NCBI RefSeq assembly: GCF_014193425.1
Contig: NZ_JACHZG010000001.1
Coordinates: 2,790,001-2,854,000 of the forward strand
Origin: Microlunatus antarcticus
Lineage (GTDB): Bacteria > Actinomycetota > Actinomycetes > Propionibacteriales > Propionibacteriaceae
Length of the DNA: 64,000 bases
Reading direction: 5' to 3'
Shown here piece by piece: positions 56,061-64,000 of this stretch (position 1 is the stretch's first letter; every line of letters starts with the position of its first letter). Below the pieces are notes generated by a model. It was not told the DNA's origin. It worked only from the letters and a program-made list of their open reading frames with translations, and did not search any database. The translations under genes and the position numbers were made by a program.

Positions 56061-57268
56061 CGCCGCGCCGCCTGCTGGGCGGCGGCCCAGGCCCCGACGT
56101 CACCGCGGCGCAGGGCGACGGCGAGCAGGTCCGGGAACGCGTCCGGCGTGCAGGCGAAGGCCGGCACCCCGAGCGCCTCCAGCGCGGCGGCGTGGTCATG
56201 GTCGTACGCGGGCGCGCCGGCGTCGCTCAACGCCAGGAGGACGACGAGCGTCACGCCCGAGCGGACCAGGGACGCCACCCGCCGGAGCAGCTGCTCCGCG
56301 TCGCCGCCCTCGAAGAGGTCGGTGATCAGCACCATGAGCGTGTTCTCGGGCTGACGCACCAGACCGGCGGCGTACGCGAGGCCGCGGTTGATGTCGGTCC
56401 CGCCGCCGAGCTGGCAGCCGAAGAGCACGTCGACCGGGTCGTCGAGGTACGGGGTGAGGTCGACGACCTCGGTGTCGAAGGCGACGAGCGAGGTGCGCAG
56501 GGACCGGATGGAGGCCAGCACGGCGCCGAAGACCGCGCCGAACACGACCGACTCGGCCATCGAGCCCGACTGGTCGATCGCCACGACCACGTCGCGGGAG
56601 ACGGCGGGCGAGGCCCGGGCGTAGCCGACCAGGCGCTCGGGGACGACGGTGCGGTGCTCGGGCAGGTAGTGCTTGAGGTTGGCCGCGATGGTGGCGTTCC
56701 AGTCGATGTCACGGGCCCGCGGGCGGGAGGTGCGGGCCGCCCGGTTGACCGCCCCGTGCACCGCGGAACGCGTCGGCTGGGCGATCCGCCGCTCGATCTC
56801 GGCCACGACCCGGCCGACGACGACACGTGCCGTACGCCGGGTCGTCTCGGGCATCACCTGGTTGAGGCTGACCAGCGTCGCGGCCAGGTGCACGTCCGGC
56901 TGCACGGAGTCGAGCAGCTCCGGCTCCAGCAGCAGCGAGGCGAGGTCGAGCCGCTCGATCGCGTCGCGCTGCAGGACCTGGACGACCGACGTCGGGAAGT
57001 ACGTGCGGATGTCGCCGAGCCAGCGGGCCACCGACGGGGCCGACGCCCCGAGCCCGCCCCGGCGCCGCGTACGCCCGTCCTCGCCGGGGTCGTCGGCGTC
57101 GTACAGCGCGGCGAGGGCCCGGTCCATCTGCTGCTCCTCGGCGGTGAGGCCCGGCTCGAGCGCGGCCTCGGCCGGCTCGCCGAGCAGGAGCCGCCAGCGC
57201 CGGTGGCGGCTGTTCTCCTCGCCCTCGACCGGCTCGGCCGGGTCGGTCGAGCCGGGCGCGTCAGTCAT
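56057..57268 (-). CDS. VWA-domain protein of the MoxR module
   Basis: 403 aa. The C-terminal half is a von Willebrand A domain with a MIDAS 'VVAIDQSGSMAES' (Asp232, Ser234, Ser236), 'GGGTDINRGLAYA' (Thr) and 'LITDLFEGGD' (Asp). The N-terminal ~200 residues are helical and specific to this family. VWA proteins act as substrate adaptors for MoxR ATPases. Start lies 8 bases inside the DUF5682 gene. Confidence 0.9.
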   Translation of the reverse strand: MTDAPGSTDPAEPVEGEENSRHRRWRLLLGEPAEAALEPGLTAEEQQMDRALAALYDADDPGEDGRTRRRGGLGASAPSVARWLGDIRTYFPTSVVQVLQRDAIERLDLASLLLEPELLDSVQPDVHLAATLVSLNQVMPETTRRTARVVVGRVVAEIERRIAQPTRSAVHGAVNRAARTSRPRARDIDWNATIAANLKHYLPEHRTVVPERLVGYARASPAVSRDVVVAIDQSGSMAESVVFGAVFGAVLASIRSLRTSLVAFDTEVVDLTPYLDDPVDVLFGCQLGGGTDINRGLAYAAGLVRQPENTLMVLITDLFEGGDAEQLLRRVASLVRSGVTLVVLLALSDAGAPAYDHDHAAALEALGVPAFACTPDAFPDLLAVALRRGDVGAWAAAQQAARR

Positions 57269-59657
57269 GCCGGCCCGCCGCGAGGATCGTCTCGACGGTC
57301 GCGAGCGCGGGTCCGGCCAGCGCGGTGAGGCGGTCGGCCGCGGCGGACGCGGGCACGGGGTCGCCGTGGGCCAGCCGTTGGGCGAGGGAGCGGCGCTGCG
57401 CCGGGGAGAACGTGCCGAACGTGCGCCGGACGAGCGGCAGCACGTCGACGAACTCGGCGTCGGCGAGACTCGAGACCCAGCCGTCGAGCAGGGTGCGGAG
57501 CGCCGGGTCGTGCACGAGCAGCACGGCGCCGTCGGTGAAGAAGCCCTCGACCCAGGCCGCCTTCGTCGCGGCCGGGCTGCCGTACGAGAGCGCGCGGTGC
57601 AGGCGCGCGGGAGCGTCGTCGACCAGCTCGGCGTCGACGAGCAGCCGGGTCAGCCGACCCTGCAGGAGCGGGGCGAGGTCGCGCCGGTCGGCCAGGCCCC
57701 GCAGCGTGGCGAGCCACTCGCGCCGGACGTCGCCGTCCCCCTCCTGCGCCAGCAGCCCGACGGCGGCGTGCACCGCGTCGACCAGGTCCCGGACGCGGAC
57801 CGCGCTCTCGTCGTCCAGCCCGGTCGTCGCCCGCCCCAGGCCCGCGCACGTACGCCGCACGAGGACCTCGGCGGTCTGGCGGAGCGCACCGGTGTCGGTG
57901 CCCCGGACGTCGCCGTAGCGGGCGGCCCGGGCCAGCGCGGGCAGCGCCTCCATCAGGTGCTCGACGTCGGCGTCGCGCGCCGCCTGGTCGGCGCAGGCCT
58001 CCAGGAGCCGAGCGAGGGCGTCGGGCAGGGCGGCCAGCAGGCAACGTTCCACGGTGCGGGCCAGCTCGACCAGGCTCTGCCCGGCGACGACCGACTCCAC
58101 GCGGGCGGTGGCGGCCGACTCGACGGTCGTTCCCCAGACGGCCGCCTCGACGACGGACACAGCCAGCTCGGGCTGCCAGGCCAGGCGCCACGTCTCGCGG
58201 AACGTCCCCGTCGCCTGCACGTCGCTGGTCGCCGGCTGCGCCCAGCCGAGGTCGAGCAGGCGGAGCCGGTGGAACAGCTGCGACCGTTCCCGGTCGATGC
58301 CCCGGCGCAGGTCGAGGTCGAGCGCGCGCGCCGCCGGCTCGCGCTTGAGCCGCAGCCGACGGGTGGTCGCCACGAGGTCGGCCTCGAGCGGGACGGTCGG
58401 CACCGACGCGGGCACGTCGCCCAGCCGCTCCCCCACCACCAGCCGCTCGGTGACGTAGCGCAGCGCCAGCTCGTCGCCGTCGCAGAGCACCGCGCGGGTC
58501 GCGTCGGTGACCTCGCTCAGACCCGCGAGCGGCCGCCCTCGCAGGGTCGCGAGCGTCTCGGCGAGCCGGACGGCCTCGATCACCGAGGCGCTCGACACCG
58601 GCAGGTCGCGGGTGCGCAGCTCGCCGGCCACCGCGGTCAGCCAGCGCGTCACCGGCACGTCGGGCGCCTCGAAGAGGTGCGCGTACCAGCCGGGCGAGGT
58701 GATGCCGGCGCCGTACCCGCTGGCCGCGGCGAGCCGGCGGTGCGTCCACGGCACCCAGGTGCAGACCACCTTGCGCTTCGGCAGCCCCCGCAGCAGCCGG
58801 GCGTCGGGCGCCGCGGGACCGAGCGGAGCGGTGAGCACCGGGGCGTGCCAGGCGCCGCAGACCACGGCCACCCGCGTCCGCCCCCGCTTGAGCGCCGCGC
58901 GGATCGTCTGGCGCATGTACGCCTCCCGGCGCGCCTCGTTCTCGGCGTGGCGACCTCGGCGCTGACCGACCAGGCGGCGCAGCTCGCCCATCGCCTCGAG
59001 GACGAGCGGGAAGGGCGACGACCCGTCGAGCCGGCCCTCGACGACGTCCTCCCACCACCGCTCGGCGTCGTCGTAGCCGCCGGCCTGCGCCAGCGCGGCC
59101 AGCGGGTCGCGGCTCGCCAGCCGACGGCGTGCGGCGGCGTCCGGGCCGGTCGCGGCGGGGCCGCTCAGCAGCAGGTCGACGGCGGAGGGCCCGTCGACGT
59201 CGTCCTCGGCGTCCGCAGTCTCGTCGTCCGGTGCGTCGTCCGCCTCGTCCAGCAGCGTGCGCTCCCGGGGAGCGAGTGTGGCCGAGGCGGGCAGGTCGCA
59301 GAAGCCGACCTCGACGTCGTGTCGGCGGGCCCACCGGATCGCCTGCCACTCGGGCGAGAAGCCGGCGAACGGCCAGAACGACGCGACCCGCGGCTCCTCG
59401 GGCGCGTACGCCAGCAGCGCCACGGGCGGCACGAGGTCCTCGTCACCGACGAACCGCAGCAGCGCGTCGGCGTCCGGCGGCCCCTCGACGAGCACGCAGT
59501 CAGGGTTGTACGCGTCCAGCGCCGCGACGAGCGAGCGTGCCGAGCCCGGGCCGTGGTGCCGGATCCCGAACACCTCGACCGTCGGCCCCGTCGGGGCGGT
59601 GTTCTCAAGCGGGGTCTCGGGCGGGTGCTCGGTCTCGTGCTCGGCGAGCAGGCTCAC
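57261..59657 (-). CDS. DUF5682 family protein
   Basis: 798 aa, GTG overlapping the MoxR TGA (GTGA). Opens with 'VEVFGIRHHGPGSARSLVAAL' and 'PDCVLVEGPPDADALL', resembling TraB/PrgY-type folds with a GxRHHGPG signature, followed by 'VVCGAWHAPVL' and a long helical C-terminal half. No catalytic assignment. The gene type is found with MoxR, VWA, DUF5691 and SWIM genes as a set. Confidence 0.88.
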   Translation of the reverse strand: MSLLAEHETEHPPETPLENTAPTGPTVEVFGIRHHGPGSARSLVAALDAYNPDCVLVEGPPDADALLRFVGDEDLVPPVALLAYAPEEPRVASFWPFAGFSPEWQAIRWARRHDVEVGFCDLPASATLAPRERTLLDEADDAPDDETADAEDDVDGPSAVDLLLSGPAATGPDAAARRRLASRDPLAALAQAGGYDDAERWWEDVVEGRLDGSSPFPLVLEAMGELRRLVGQRRGRHAENEARREAYMRQTIRAALKRGRTRVAVVCGAWHAPVLTAPLGPAAPDARLLRGLPKRKVVCTWVPWTHRRLAAASGYGAGITSPGWYAHLFEAPDVPVTRWLTAVAGELRTRDLPVSSASVIEAVRLAETLATLRGRPLAGLSEVTDATRAVLCDGDELALRYVTERLVVGERLGDVPASVPTVPLEADLVATTRRLRLKREPAARALDLDLRRGIDRERSQLFHRLRLLDLGWAQPATSDVQATGTFRETWRLAWQPELAVSVVEAAVWGTTVESAATARVESVVAGQSLVELARTVERCLLAALPDALARLLEACADQAARDADVEHLMEALPALARAARYGDVRGTDTGALRQTAEVLVRRTCAGLGRATTGLDDESAVRVRDLVDAVHAAVGLLAQEGDGDVRREWLATLRGLADRRDLAPLLQGRLTRLLVDAELVDDAPARLHRALSYGSPAATKAAWVEGFFTDGAVLLVHDPALRTLLDGWVSSLADAEFVDVLPLVRRTFGTFSPAQRRSLAQRLAHGDPVPASAAADRLTALAGPALATVETILAAGRHD

Positions 59658-60784
59658 GTGCCGTCCCGGCAGGCCTCGTAGAAGGCGCCCCAGCCCGGAC
59701 GTTCCCGGACGACGACGTCGAGGTACTCGGCCCAGGCCTGCGCGTCGGCGACCGGGTCCTTGACCACGGCCCCGACGATGCCCGAGGCGACGTCGGCCGG
59801 TCGCAGCACGCCGTCGCCGAAGTGGGCGGCCAGCGCGATCCCGTTGGTCATCACCGAGATCGCCTCGGCCGCGGACAGGGTCGCCGTGGGCGAGCGGACC
59901 GCCGTACGCCCGTCCTCGGTCACCCCCGAGCGCAGCTCACGGAACACGGTGACGACCCGCTCGATCTCCTCACGGGCGGTTCTGACCGGCGGCAGCTGGA
60001 GCGCGGCGGTCAGGTCGGCGACGCGGGTCGTGACGATGCGGACCTCGTCCTCGGCGTCGGCGGGCAGCGGCAGGACGACGGTGTTGAAGCGTCGGCGCAG
60101 CGCCGAGGACAGCTCGTTCACGCCCTTGTCGCGGTCGTTGGCCGTGGCGATGACGTTGAAGCCGGGCCGGGCGGCGACCTCGCGCCCCAGCTCGGGCACC
60201 GGGAGGACCTTCTCCGACAGGACCGTGATCAGCGCGTCCTGCACGTCGGACGGGATGCGGGTGAGCTCCTCGACCCGGGCCAGGGCGCCCCGTTCCATGG
60301 CGACCATGACCGGGGAGGCCACCAATGCCTGCGGGGTGGGGCCCTCGGCGAGCAGGCGGGCGTAGTTCCAGCCGTAGCGGATCGACTCCTCGGCCGTGCC
60401 CGAGGTGCCCTGGACGAGCAGCGTCGAGTCCCCCGACACCGCGGCGGCCAGGTGCTCCGACACCCACGACTTGGCCGTGCCGGGCAGGCCCATCAGCAGC
60501 AGCGCGCGGTCCGTGGCGAGCGTGGCGACGGCGACCTCCATGAGCCGGCGCGACCCGATGTACTTCGGGCTGACCACCGTCCCGTCGGCCAGGGTGCCGC
60601 CGACGAGGTAGGTCACGACGGCCCACGGCGAGAGGCGCCACTGCGGCGGGCGCGGCCGGCCCTCGTCCGCGTCGAACGCCTCCAGCGCCGCGAGCTCCTC
60701 GGCGAAGGCGACCTCCGCGTGCGGGCGGAGCACCGCCGGCGCCGCCACAGGCGCCTGGTCCTGCTCGATGATGGCCTCGCTCAC
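59654..60784 (-). CDS. MoxR-type AAA+ ATPase
   Basis: 376 aa from GTG 60784, overlapping the DUF5691 TGA. Walker A 'LLLMGLPGTAKSWVSEHLAA' (99-106), a Walker-B-like 'GALARVEELTRIPSDVQDALI', sensor 1 'FNVIATANDRDKG' and arginine finger 'SSALRRRFNTVVLPLP'. The Walker B has Val-Glu-Glu rather than Asp-Glu, as seen in this MoxR subgroup. Probable chaperone working with the VWA protein two genes downstream. Confidence 0.92.
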   Translation of the reverse strand: MSEAIIEQDQAPVAAPAVLRPHAEVAFAEELAALEAFDADEGRPRPPQWRLSPWAVVTYLVGGTLADGTVVSPKYIGSRRLMEVAVATLATDRALLLMGLPGTAKSWVSEHLAAAVSGDSTLLVQGTSGTAEESIRYGWNYARLLAEGPTPQALVASPVMVAMERGALARVEELTRIPSDVQDALITVLSEKVLPVPELGREVAARPGFNVIATANDRDKGVNELSSALRRRFNTVVLPLPADAEDEVRIVTTRVADLTAALQLPPVRTAREEIERVVTVFRELRSGVTEDGRTAVRSPTATLSAAEAISVMTNGIALAAHFGDGVLRPADVASGIVGAVVKDPVADAQAWAEYLDVVVRERPGWGAFYEACRDGT

Positions 60785-61560
60785 GGACGCTCCTGGCGGG
60801 TGGGAAGAGTGGGGACGGTGCGGACAGGGTGACGCTCCGGGGGCACCCGGTACGGGTCGAACGCGCTCGCCAGCGCCCAGCGCACCCAGAGGACCTCCTC
60901 GGCGGCGGCGAGGCCGGCGCGGGCGGCGGCGTTCGTCGGGTCCCGACCCGCCTCGACGAGCTCGGGGTAGAGCGCCAGCGGGAGCCGGGCGGCGGTCTGC
61001 TGCCCGAGGGTGCGCGCCCCGCCCACGGACTGCTCCCCGGCGGCCAGCGTCCGGACGACAGCGCGCGCCGGCTCCGCGGCCAGCGCGTCGTCCGGGGCGG
61101 GGACCTCGGCCGCCCGGACCACGGCGGACCAGGCGGGGTTGTGCCGGGCGAACCACAGCCCGCGCGGGCCGAGCGCCGCCCCGAGCCGGGCGCGGTTCAG
61201 CCCGGTGGCGCGTCGGGCCCGGTCGAGGACCGGCGCCCAGCGCTCGGGTGGGAGGCCGACGCCGGCGGCGAGCGCCTCGCGCAGCCAGAGGTCGAGCAGC
61301 GGCAGCGACGCCTGGAGCAGGATCTCGTCGAGCATGTCGCGGGCGGCGACGGACGGCAGCGACAGCGTGCTGGCCGGGGCCGACGGACCGGGCCGGACGA
61401 CGGTCGACGCGGCGGCGACGAGGGTGGTGGCCCGACGTCGGCCCGCCGCCTCCAGCAGCCAGTCGGCGGGGTCGGCCCCCTCGGGGAGCGGGACCGCGCG
61501 CCGGTCCGTCCCGAGCAGGGCCGCGTTCACCAGGTCGACCTCGACCGCCGTCGTGCTCAC
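60781..61560 (-). CDS. DUF5691 family protein
   Basis: 259 aa, GTG start. 'LVNAALLGTDRRAVPLP' and 'DPADWLLEAAGRRRATTL' are typical openings of DUF5691; the rest is helical with an HEAT-like feel ('MLDEILLQASLPLLDLWL', 'WAPVLDRARRATGLN'). No catalytic motif. It lies between SWIM and MoxR genes; 24 bases separate it from the SWIM gene. Confidence 0.85.
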   Translation of the reverse strand: MSTTAVEVDLVNAALLGTDRRAVPLPEGADPADWLLEAAGRRRATTLVAAASTVVRPGPSAPASTLSLPSVAARDMLDEILLQASLPLLDLWLREALAAGVGLPPERWAPVLDRARRATGLNRARLGAALGPRGLWFARHNPAWSAVVRAAEVPAPDDALAAEPARAVVRTLAAGEQSVGGARTLGQQTAARLPLALYPELVEAGRDPTNAAARAGLAAAEEVLWVRWALASAFDPYRVPPERHPVRTVPTLPTRQERP

Positions 61561-61584
61561 GCGACGGCTCTCATCCGACGGCGC

Positions 61585-62910
61585 TCATGCGACCGCCAGC
61601 AGACGCGGGGCGTCGGTCTCGGCGCCGGCGTCGAGCAGCCGGACGGGCGTGAACCCCGCCGGTCCCCACTCGCCGAACACGTCCACCACGTCGCCGCCCG
61701 ACGCGGCGAGCAGCGGCCACGGCTCGGCGACGGCCGCGACGAGCCGTACCGCGGGCCCGTCTCGATCGGCCAGGTGCCAGGGCTCCCCCGCCCGCGCCGG
61801 CGGTACGGGCACGGCCCGCAGCACGGTCGGCATGCGGTTGGCCCAGGGGTCGGCGGCCACCTGTGCGGCCCAGCGGTGCTCGGCGGCGGCGACCGGCTCG
61901 GCCGGCCACCCGCGCTCGAGGGTCGGCCACGGCGTGTCCTCGACCGGTCGCTGCTCGCCCAGCAGGACCCGGTGCTCGCCACCACCCGGGTAACGGTGGA
62001 CCTCGGCGTCCAGCAGCTCTCCCACCTCCACGCTCTCGTCCAGACCGGCACCGGGGACGGCAAAGCTCAGCAGCATCGCCCAGCTGCGCGTCCGCGTGCC
62101 CCAGAGCCAGACGCGCCGCGTCTCGAGCCGGCCGTCGATGCTGTCCACGGCGCCGACCGCCCACCAGTGGTCGGACACCGACGGCCGGGCCAGCACCGCC
62201 GCCTTGGCCACGGGGTAGCCGACCCGCGACCGGACGGTCGCGGCCAGGTCGTCGGGCAGCCGGTCGAGGCCGCGGTGGGCGACGACGAGCAGGTGCAGGC
62301 CCGCGAGCGCGTCGAGCAGGTGCTCCGGCCAGGCGTCGCGCGCGAGGAGCCCGGGCAGGCCGCGGAGCATCCCCGCGACCCCGGGCGCCTGGGCGTCGAC
62401 CATGCGGGCGGCCACCCCCTCGACGTGGGTCCACGCGCGCCGCTCCCACACCGAGAGCCCGGTGCGGACCTGGTCCTGCAGCCAGCGGTCGAGCTCGTCG
62501 AGCCCGGCGTCGACCTTGGCCCGGCGCTCTGCGGCGCGGGCGGCCGCCGCGTCGGCGTCGGGCACCCGCTCCTCGTCCGCGGTCCGTCCCCGGGCGGGTC
62601 CGGCGGCCGGCACCCACGCGGGCGGCTCGCCCGGCGCGACCAGGCCGTCCGTCCAGCGCAGGAGCAGCGCGAGCGCGTGCTTGCAGGGCGACTTCCGGCT
62701 CGGGCAGCTGCACGCGTACGACCGCCCCGGGTCCACCACGACCGCGTACGTCGCCGACCCCCGGCACCGGCCCCAGAGCAGGCCGCCCGGACCCCGGCCG
62801 GACTCGGACCAGATCCGGGTCGCGGTCAGCGGCGGTGCCGCCCGGCGCGACGCGTCGTCCGGTGCCGCGGCGAGCACCTGCGCCCGGCTCCAGACCTCCA
62901 CGACCGCCAC
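61585..62910 (-). CDS. SWIM zinc-finger protein
   Basis: 441 aa from GTG 62910 (GTG 62901 possible). The SWIM motif is 'YACSCPSRKSPCKHALALLL', with C-x-C-x6-C-x-H ligands, preceded by 'GRCRGSATYAVVVDP'. The C-terminal part (about 200-440) has several Trp-rich segments ('RRVWLWGTRTRSWAMLL', 'HWWAVGAVD'). SWIM domains bind DNA or proteins. First gene of the six-gene unit, so probably its defining adaptor. Confidence 0.88.
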   Translation of the reverse strand: MAVVEVWSRAQVLAAAPDDASRRAAPPLTATRIWSESGRGPGGLLWGRCRGSATYAVVVDPGRSYACSCPSRKSPCKHALALLLRWTDGLVAPGEPPAWVPAAGPARGRTADEERVPDADAAAARAAERRAKVDAGLDELDRWLQDQVRTGLSVWERRAWTHVEGVAARMVDAQAPGVAGMLRGLPGLLARDAWPEHLLDALAGLHLLVVAHRGLDRLPDDLAATVRSRVGYPVAKAAVLARPSVSDHWWAVGAVDSIDGRLETRRVWLWGTRTRSWAMLLSFAVPGAGLDESVEVGELLDAEVHRYPGGGEHRVLLGEQRPVEDTPWPTLERGWPAEPVAAAEHRWAAQVAADPWANRMPTVLRAVPVPPARAGEPWHLADRDGPAVRLVAAVAEPWPLLAASGGDVVDVFGEWGPAGFTPVRLLDAGAETDAPRLLAVA

Positions 62911-62980
62911 AGTAGTGAGCGGCGCCGACAGTTCCGGGCTGCAGGACAGCGCCCCGAACCGGCGGGCGAAGGGCGGGACG

Positions 62981-63871
62981 TCACTCGAGGTTGTGACGGA
63001 GACCGGTCGGCTCGCGCAGGCCGAGGACGGCCTCGAGCATCCGGGCCGTGGCGACCGAGGCCGCGACGTCGTGCATCCGCAGGACGCGGGCGCCACCGAG
63101 CACGCAGGCGGAGGCCGCGGCGACCGAGGGGACGAGGCGGTCGGGCTTGCCCAGCCCGGTCGACTCGCCGACGAAGTCCTTGTTGGACACGGCGGCCAGC
63201 AGCGGGAGGCCGAGGTCGGCGATCTCGGGCAGGCGCCGGGTCAGCTCGAGGCTGTGGCGGGTGTTCTTGTTCAGGTCGTGACCGGGGTCGAGGACGATCC
63301 GGTCCTCGGCGACGCCGCGGTCGCAGGCCAGCTGGACGCGGTCGGCCAGGAAGGCCTTCACCTCGTCGACCACGTCGTCGTAGCGCGGTCGGCGCAGGTG
63401 CGTCCCCGGCGCCGCGAGGCTGTGGGTGACGACGAGGGCGGCGTCCGCACCGGCGACGACGTCCGCGAGCTCCGGGTCGCGCAGGCCGCTGGTGTCGTTG
63501 ACGACGAGGGCTCCGGCCTCGAGCGCGCGGTGGGCGACCTCGGGGCGGACGGTGTCGACGGAGAGGACGACGTCGGTCCAGGCCCGCGCCCCGACGAGGA
63601 CGGGGACGACACGGTCGGCCTCCTCCTCCGGGCCCACGGCGAGCGCGTCCGGCGAGAACGGGGCCCCGCCCACGTCGACCCAGTCCGCGCCGGCCTCGGC
63701 GGCGGCGACCACGGCGCCCACCGCACGTTCGAGGGCGTACGTGGCGCCGCCGTCCCAGAAGGAGTCCGGCGTGCGGTTGACCACGCCCATGGTGTGGACA
63801 CGGGCCGAGAAGTCCGTGCTCCAGGCGCCCCAGGTCACCCGCGGATGCCGCAGCGGAGGCAGGTAGACCAC
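62981..63871 (-). CDS. folP2: dihydropteroate-synthase-like protein, FolP2 type
   Basis: 296 aa, GTG start. DHPS barrel: 'HTMGVVNRTPDSFWDGG', 'ADWVDVGGAPFSPDALA', 'ALVVNDTSGLRDPE', 'VLDPGHDLNKNTRHSLELTR' and 'ARVLRMHDVAAS'. The changes N-R-T-P and the loss of the G-G-E-S-T-R-P pterin/phosphate motif are those of mycobacterial FolP2, a paralogue reported to lack DHPS activity. No other folate genes are adjacent. True folP would be expected elsewhere. Confidence 0.85.
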   Translation of the reverse strand: MVYLPPLRHPRVTWGAWSTDFSARVHTMGVVNRTPDSFWDGGATYALERAVGAVVAAAEAGADWVDVGGAPFSPDALAVGPEEEADRVVPVLVGARAWTDVVLSVDTVRPEVAHRALEAGALVVNDTSGLRDPELADVVAGADAALVVTHSLAAPGTHLRRPRYDDVVDEVKAFLADRVQLACDRGVAEDRIVLDPGHDLNKNTRHSLELTRRLPEIADLGLPLLAAVSNKDFVGESTGLGKPDRLVPSVAAASACVLGGARVLRMHDVAASVATARMLEAVLGLREPTGLRHNLE

Positions 63872-63903
63872 GCCGCAAGTCTGCGCCCGGGCCGCGCGGC
63901 ACC

Positions 63904-63909
63904 TAAGGT
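63904..63909 (+). promoter_or_regulatory. leaderless -10 element
   Basis: TAAGGT ends 6 bases before GTG 63916, the leaderless spacing also seen at 13340 (TAGGGT) and 23748 (CATACT). Confidence 0.4.
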
Positions 63910-63915
63910 CACCGG

Positions 63916-64000
63916 GTGCGTCGTCGTGCCGCCGTCGTCGGTCTCCTTCCGCTGGCCCTGCTCCTGCCGGCCTGCGGCGCTCCGACGACCCCCGGACCGG
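63916..64000 (+). CDS. lipoprotein, 5' end only
   Basis: 28 codons to the window edge: 'VRRRAAVVGLLPLALL' followed by lipobox 'LLPAC' and 'GAPTTPGP'. This is a classic lipoprotein signal peptide with a Pro/Thr linker. The mature domain lies outside the window, so no function can be given. Divergent from folP2. Confidence 0.7.
   Translation, partial: MRRRAAVVGLLPLALLLPACGAPTTPGP

Noticed and set aside
56673-59681. 1002-codon open frame antisense to the VWA and DUF5682 genes
   Set aside because: Biased composition, no motifs, and it overlaps two clearly conserved genes.

Overview
This is high-GC DNA (about 70% or more by eye) with many GTG starts, 4-bp stop/start overlaps (GTGA, ATGA) and dense gene packing. 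The window also carries mtrA-mtrB-lpqB, a SecA with a C-terminal zinc motif, a long-form hibernation factor and an Rv3235-type protein. Together these point to an actinobacterial chromosome, most likely Propionibacteriales (Nocardioidaceae or Propionibacteriaceae type). The genus cannot be fixed from sequence reading alone.

Layout. 0-2.5 kb is visibly less GC-rich. It holds a two-gene winged-helix / TIR-like pair followed by a junction of gene debris: a frameshifted unknown, the last ~65 codons of metH with an in-frame stop, and the C-terminal half of a GNAT. 2.5-8 kb carries an MHS-type MFS transporter, a VapBC toxin-antitoxin pair and the glycerol genes glpK-glpD. 7.9-11 kb is a redox group: a molybdopterin oxidoreductase, a flavin reductase, a cupredoxin-like lipoprotein and a polytopic membrane protein. 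11.1-15.5 kb has a frameshifted chloroperoxidase-type hydrolase, a Gfo/Idh/MocA dehydrogenase whose promoter shares an operator with the adjacent HutC-type GntR gene, a double GNAT and a phosphoribosyltransferase. 15.6-23.7 kb is a complete-looking 5-oxoproline (pyroglutamate) salvage cluster: DUF2891-DUF979-DUF969, a pyroglutamyl-peptidase-like protein, an FCD GntR regulator, PxpA and a PxpB-PxpC fusion, with two matching operators.

23.7-30.8 kb holds glgX, an Rv3235-like protein, a secreted S1 protease and secA. From 43.4 to 51 kb come hpf, comF, lpqB, mtrB and mtrA in the order known from Mycobacterium. Between hpf and secA, which are neighbours in that reference order, about 14 kb of accessory genes is present. 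Its centre is a nine-gene minus-strand operon: LacI regulator, two ABC permeases, solute-binding lipoprotein, two ADP-ribosylglycohydrolases, a TIM-barrel/FGE-like fusion, a family III CoA-transferase and a CitE-like lyase. Eight of the nine genes are coupled closely, and a perfect 20-bp LacI-type palindrome sits in front. This is the best candidate for an undescribed catabolic system in the window.

50.7-55.2 kb carries YqgE, a VanZ-like protein, an ACT-domain malic enzyme, an amidohydrolase and a DUF4352-like protein. 55.3-62.9 kb is a six-gene operon of SWIM, DUF5691, MoxR AAA+, DUF5682, VWA and a membrane-anchored protein; its architecture is that of a MoxR/VWA chaperone-type or conflict module. 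A FolP2-type DHPS paralogue and the start of a lipoprotein gene close the window. I saw no rRNA, tRNA, CRISPR array or intact insertion sequence. No gene-free stretch exceeds about 300 bases, apart from the debris region at 1528-2510, which is described piece by piece.
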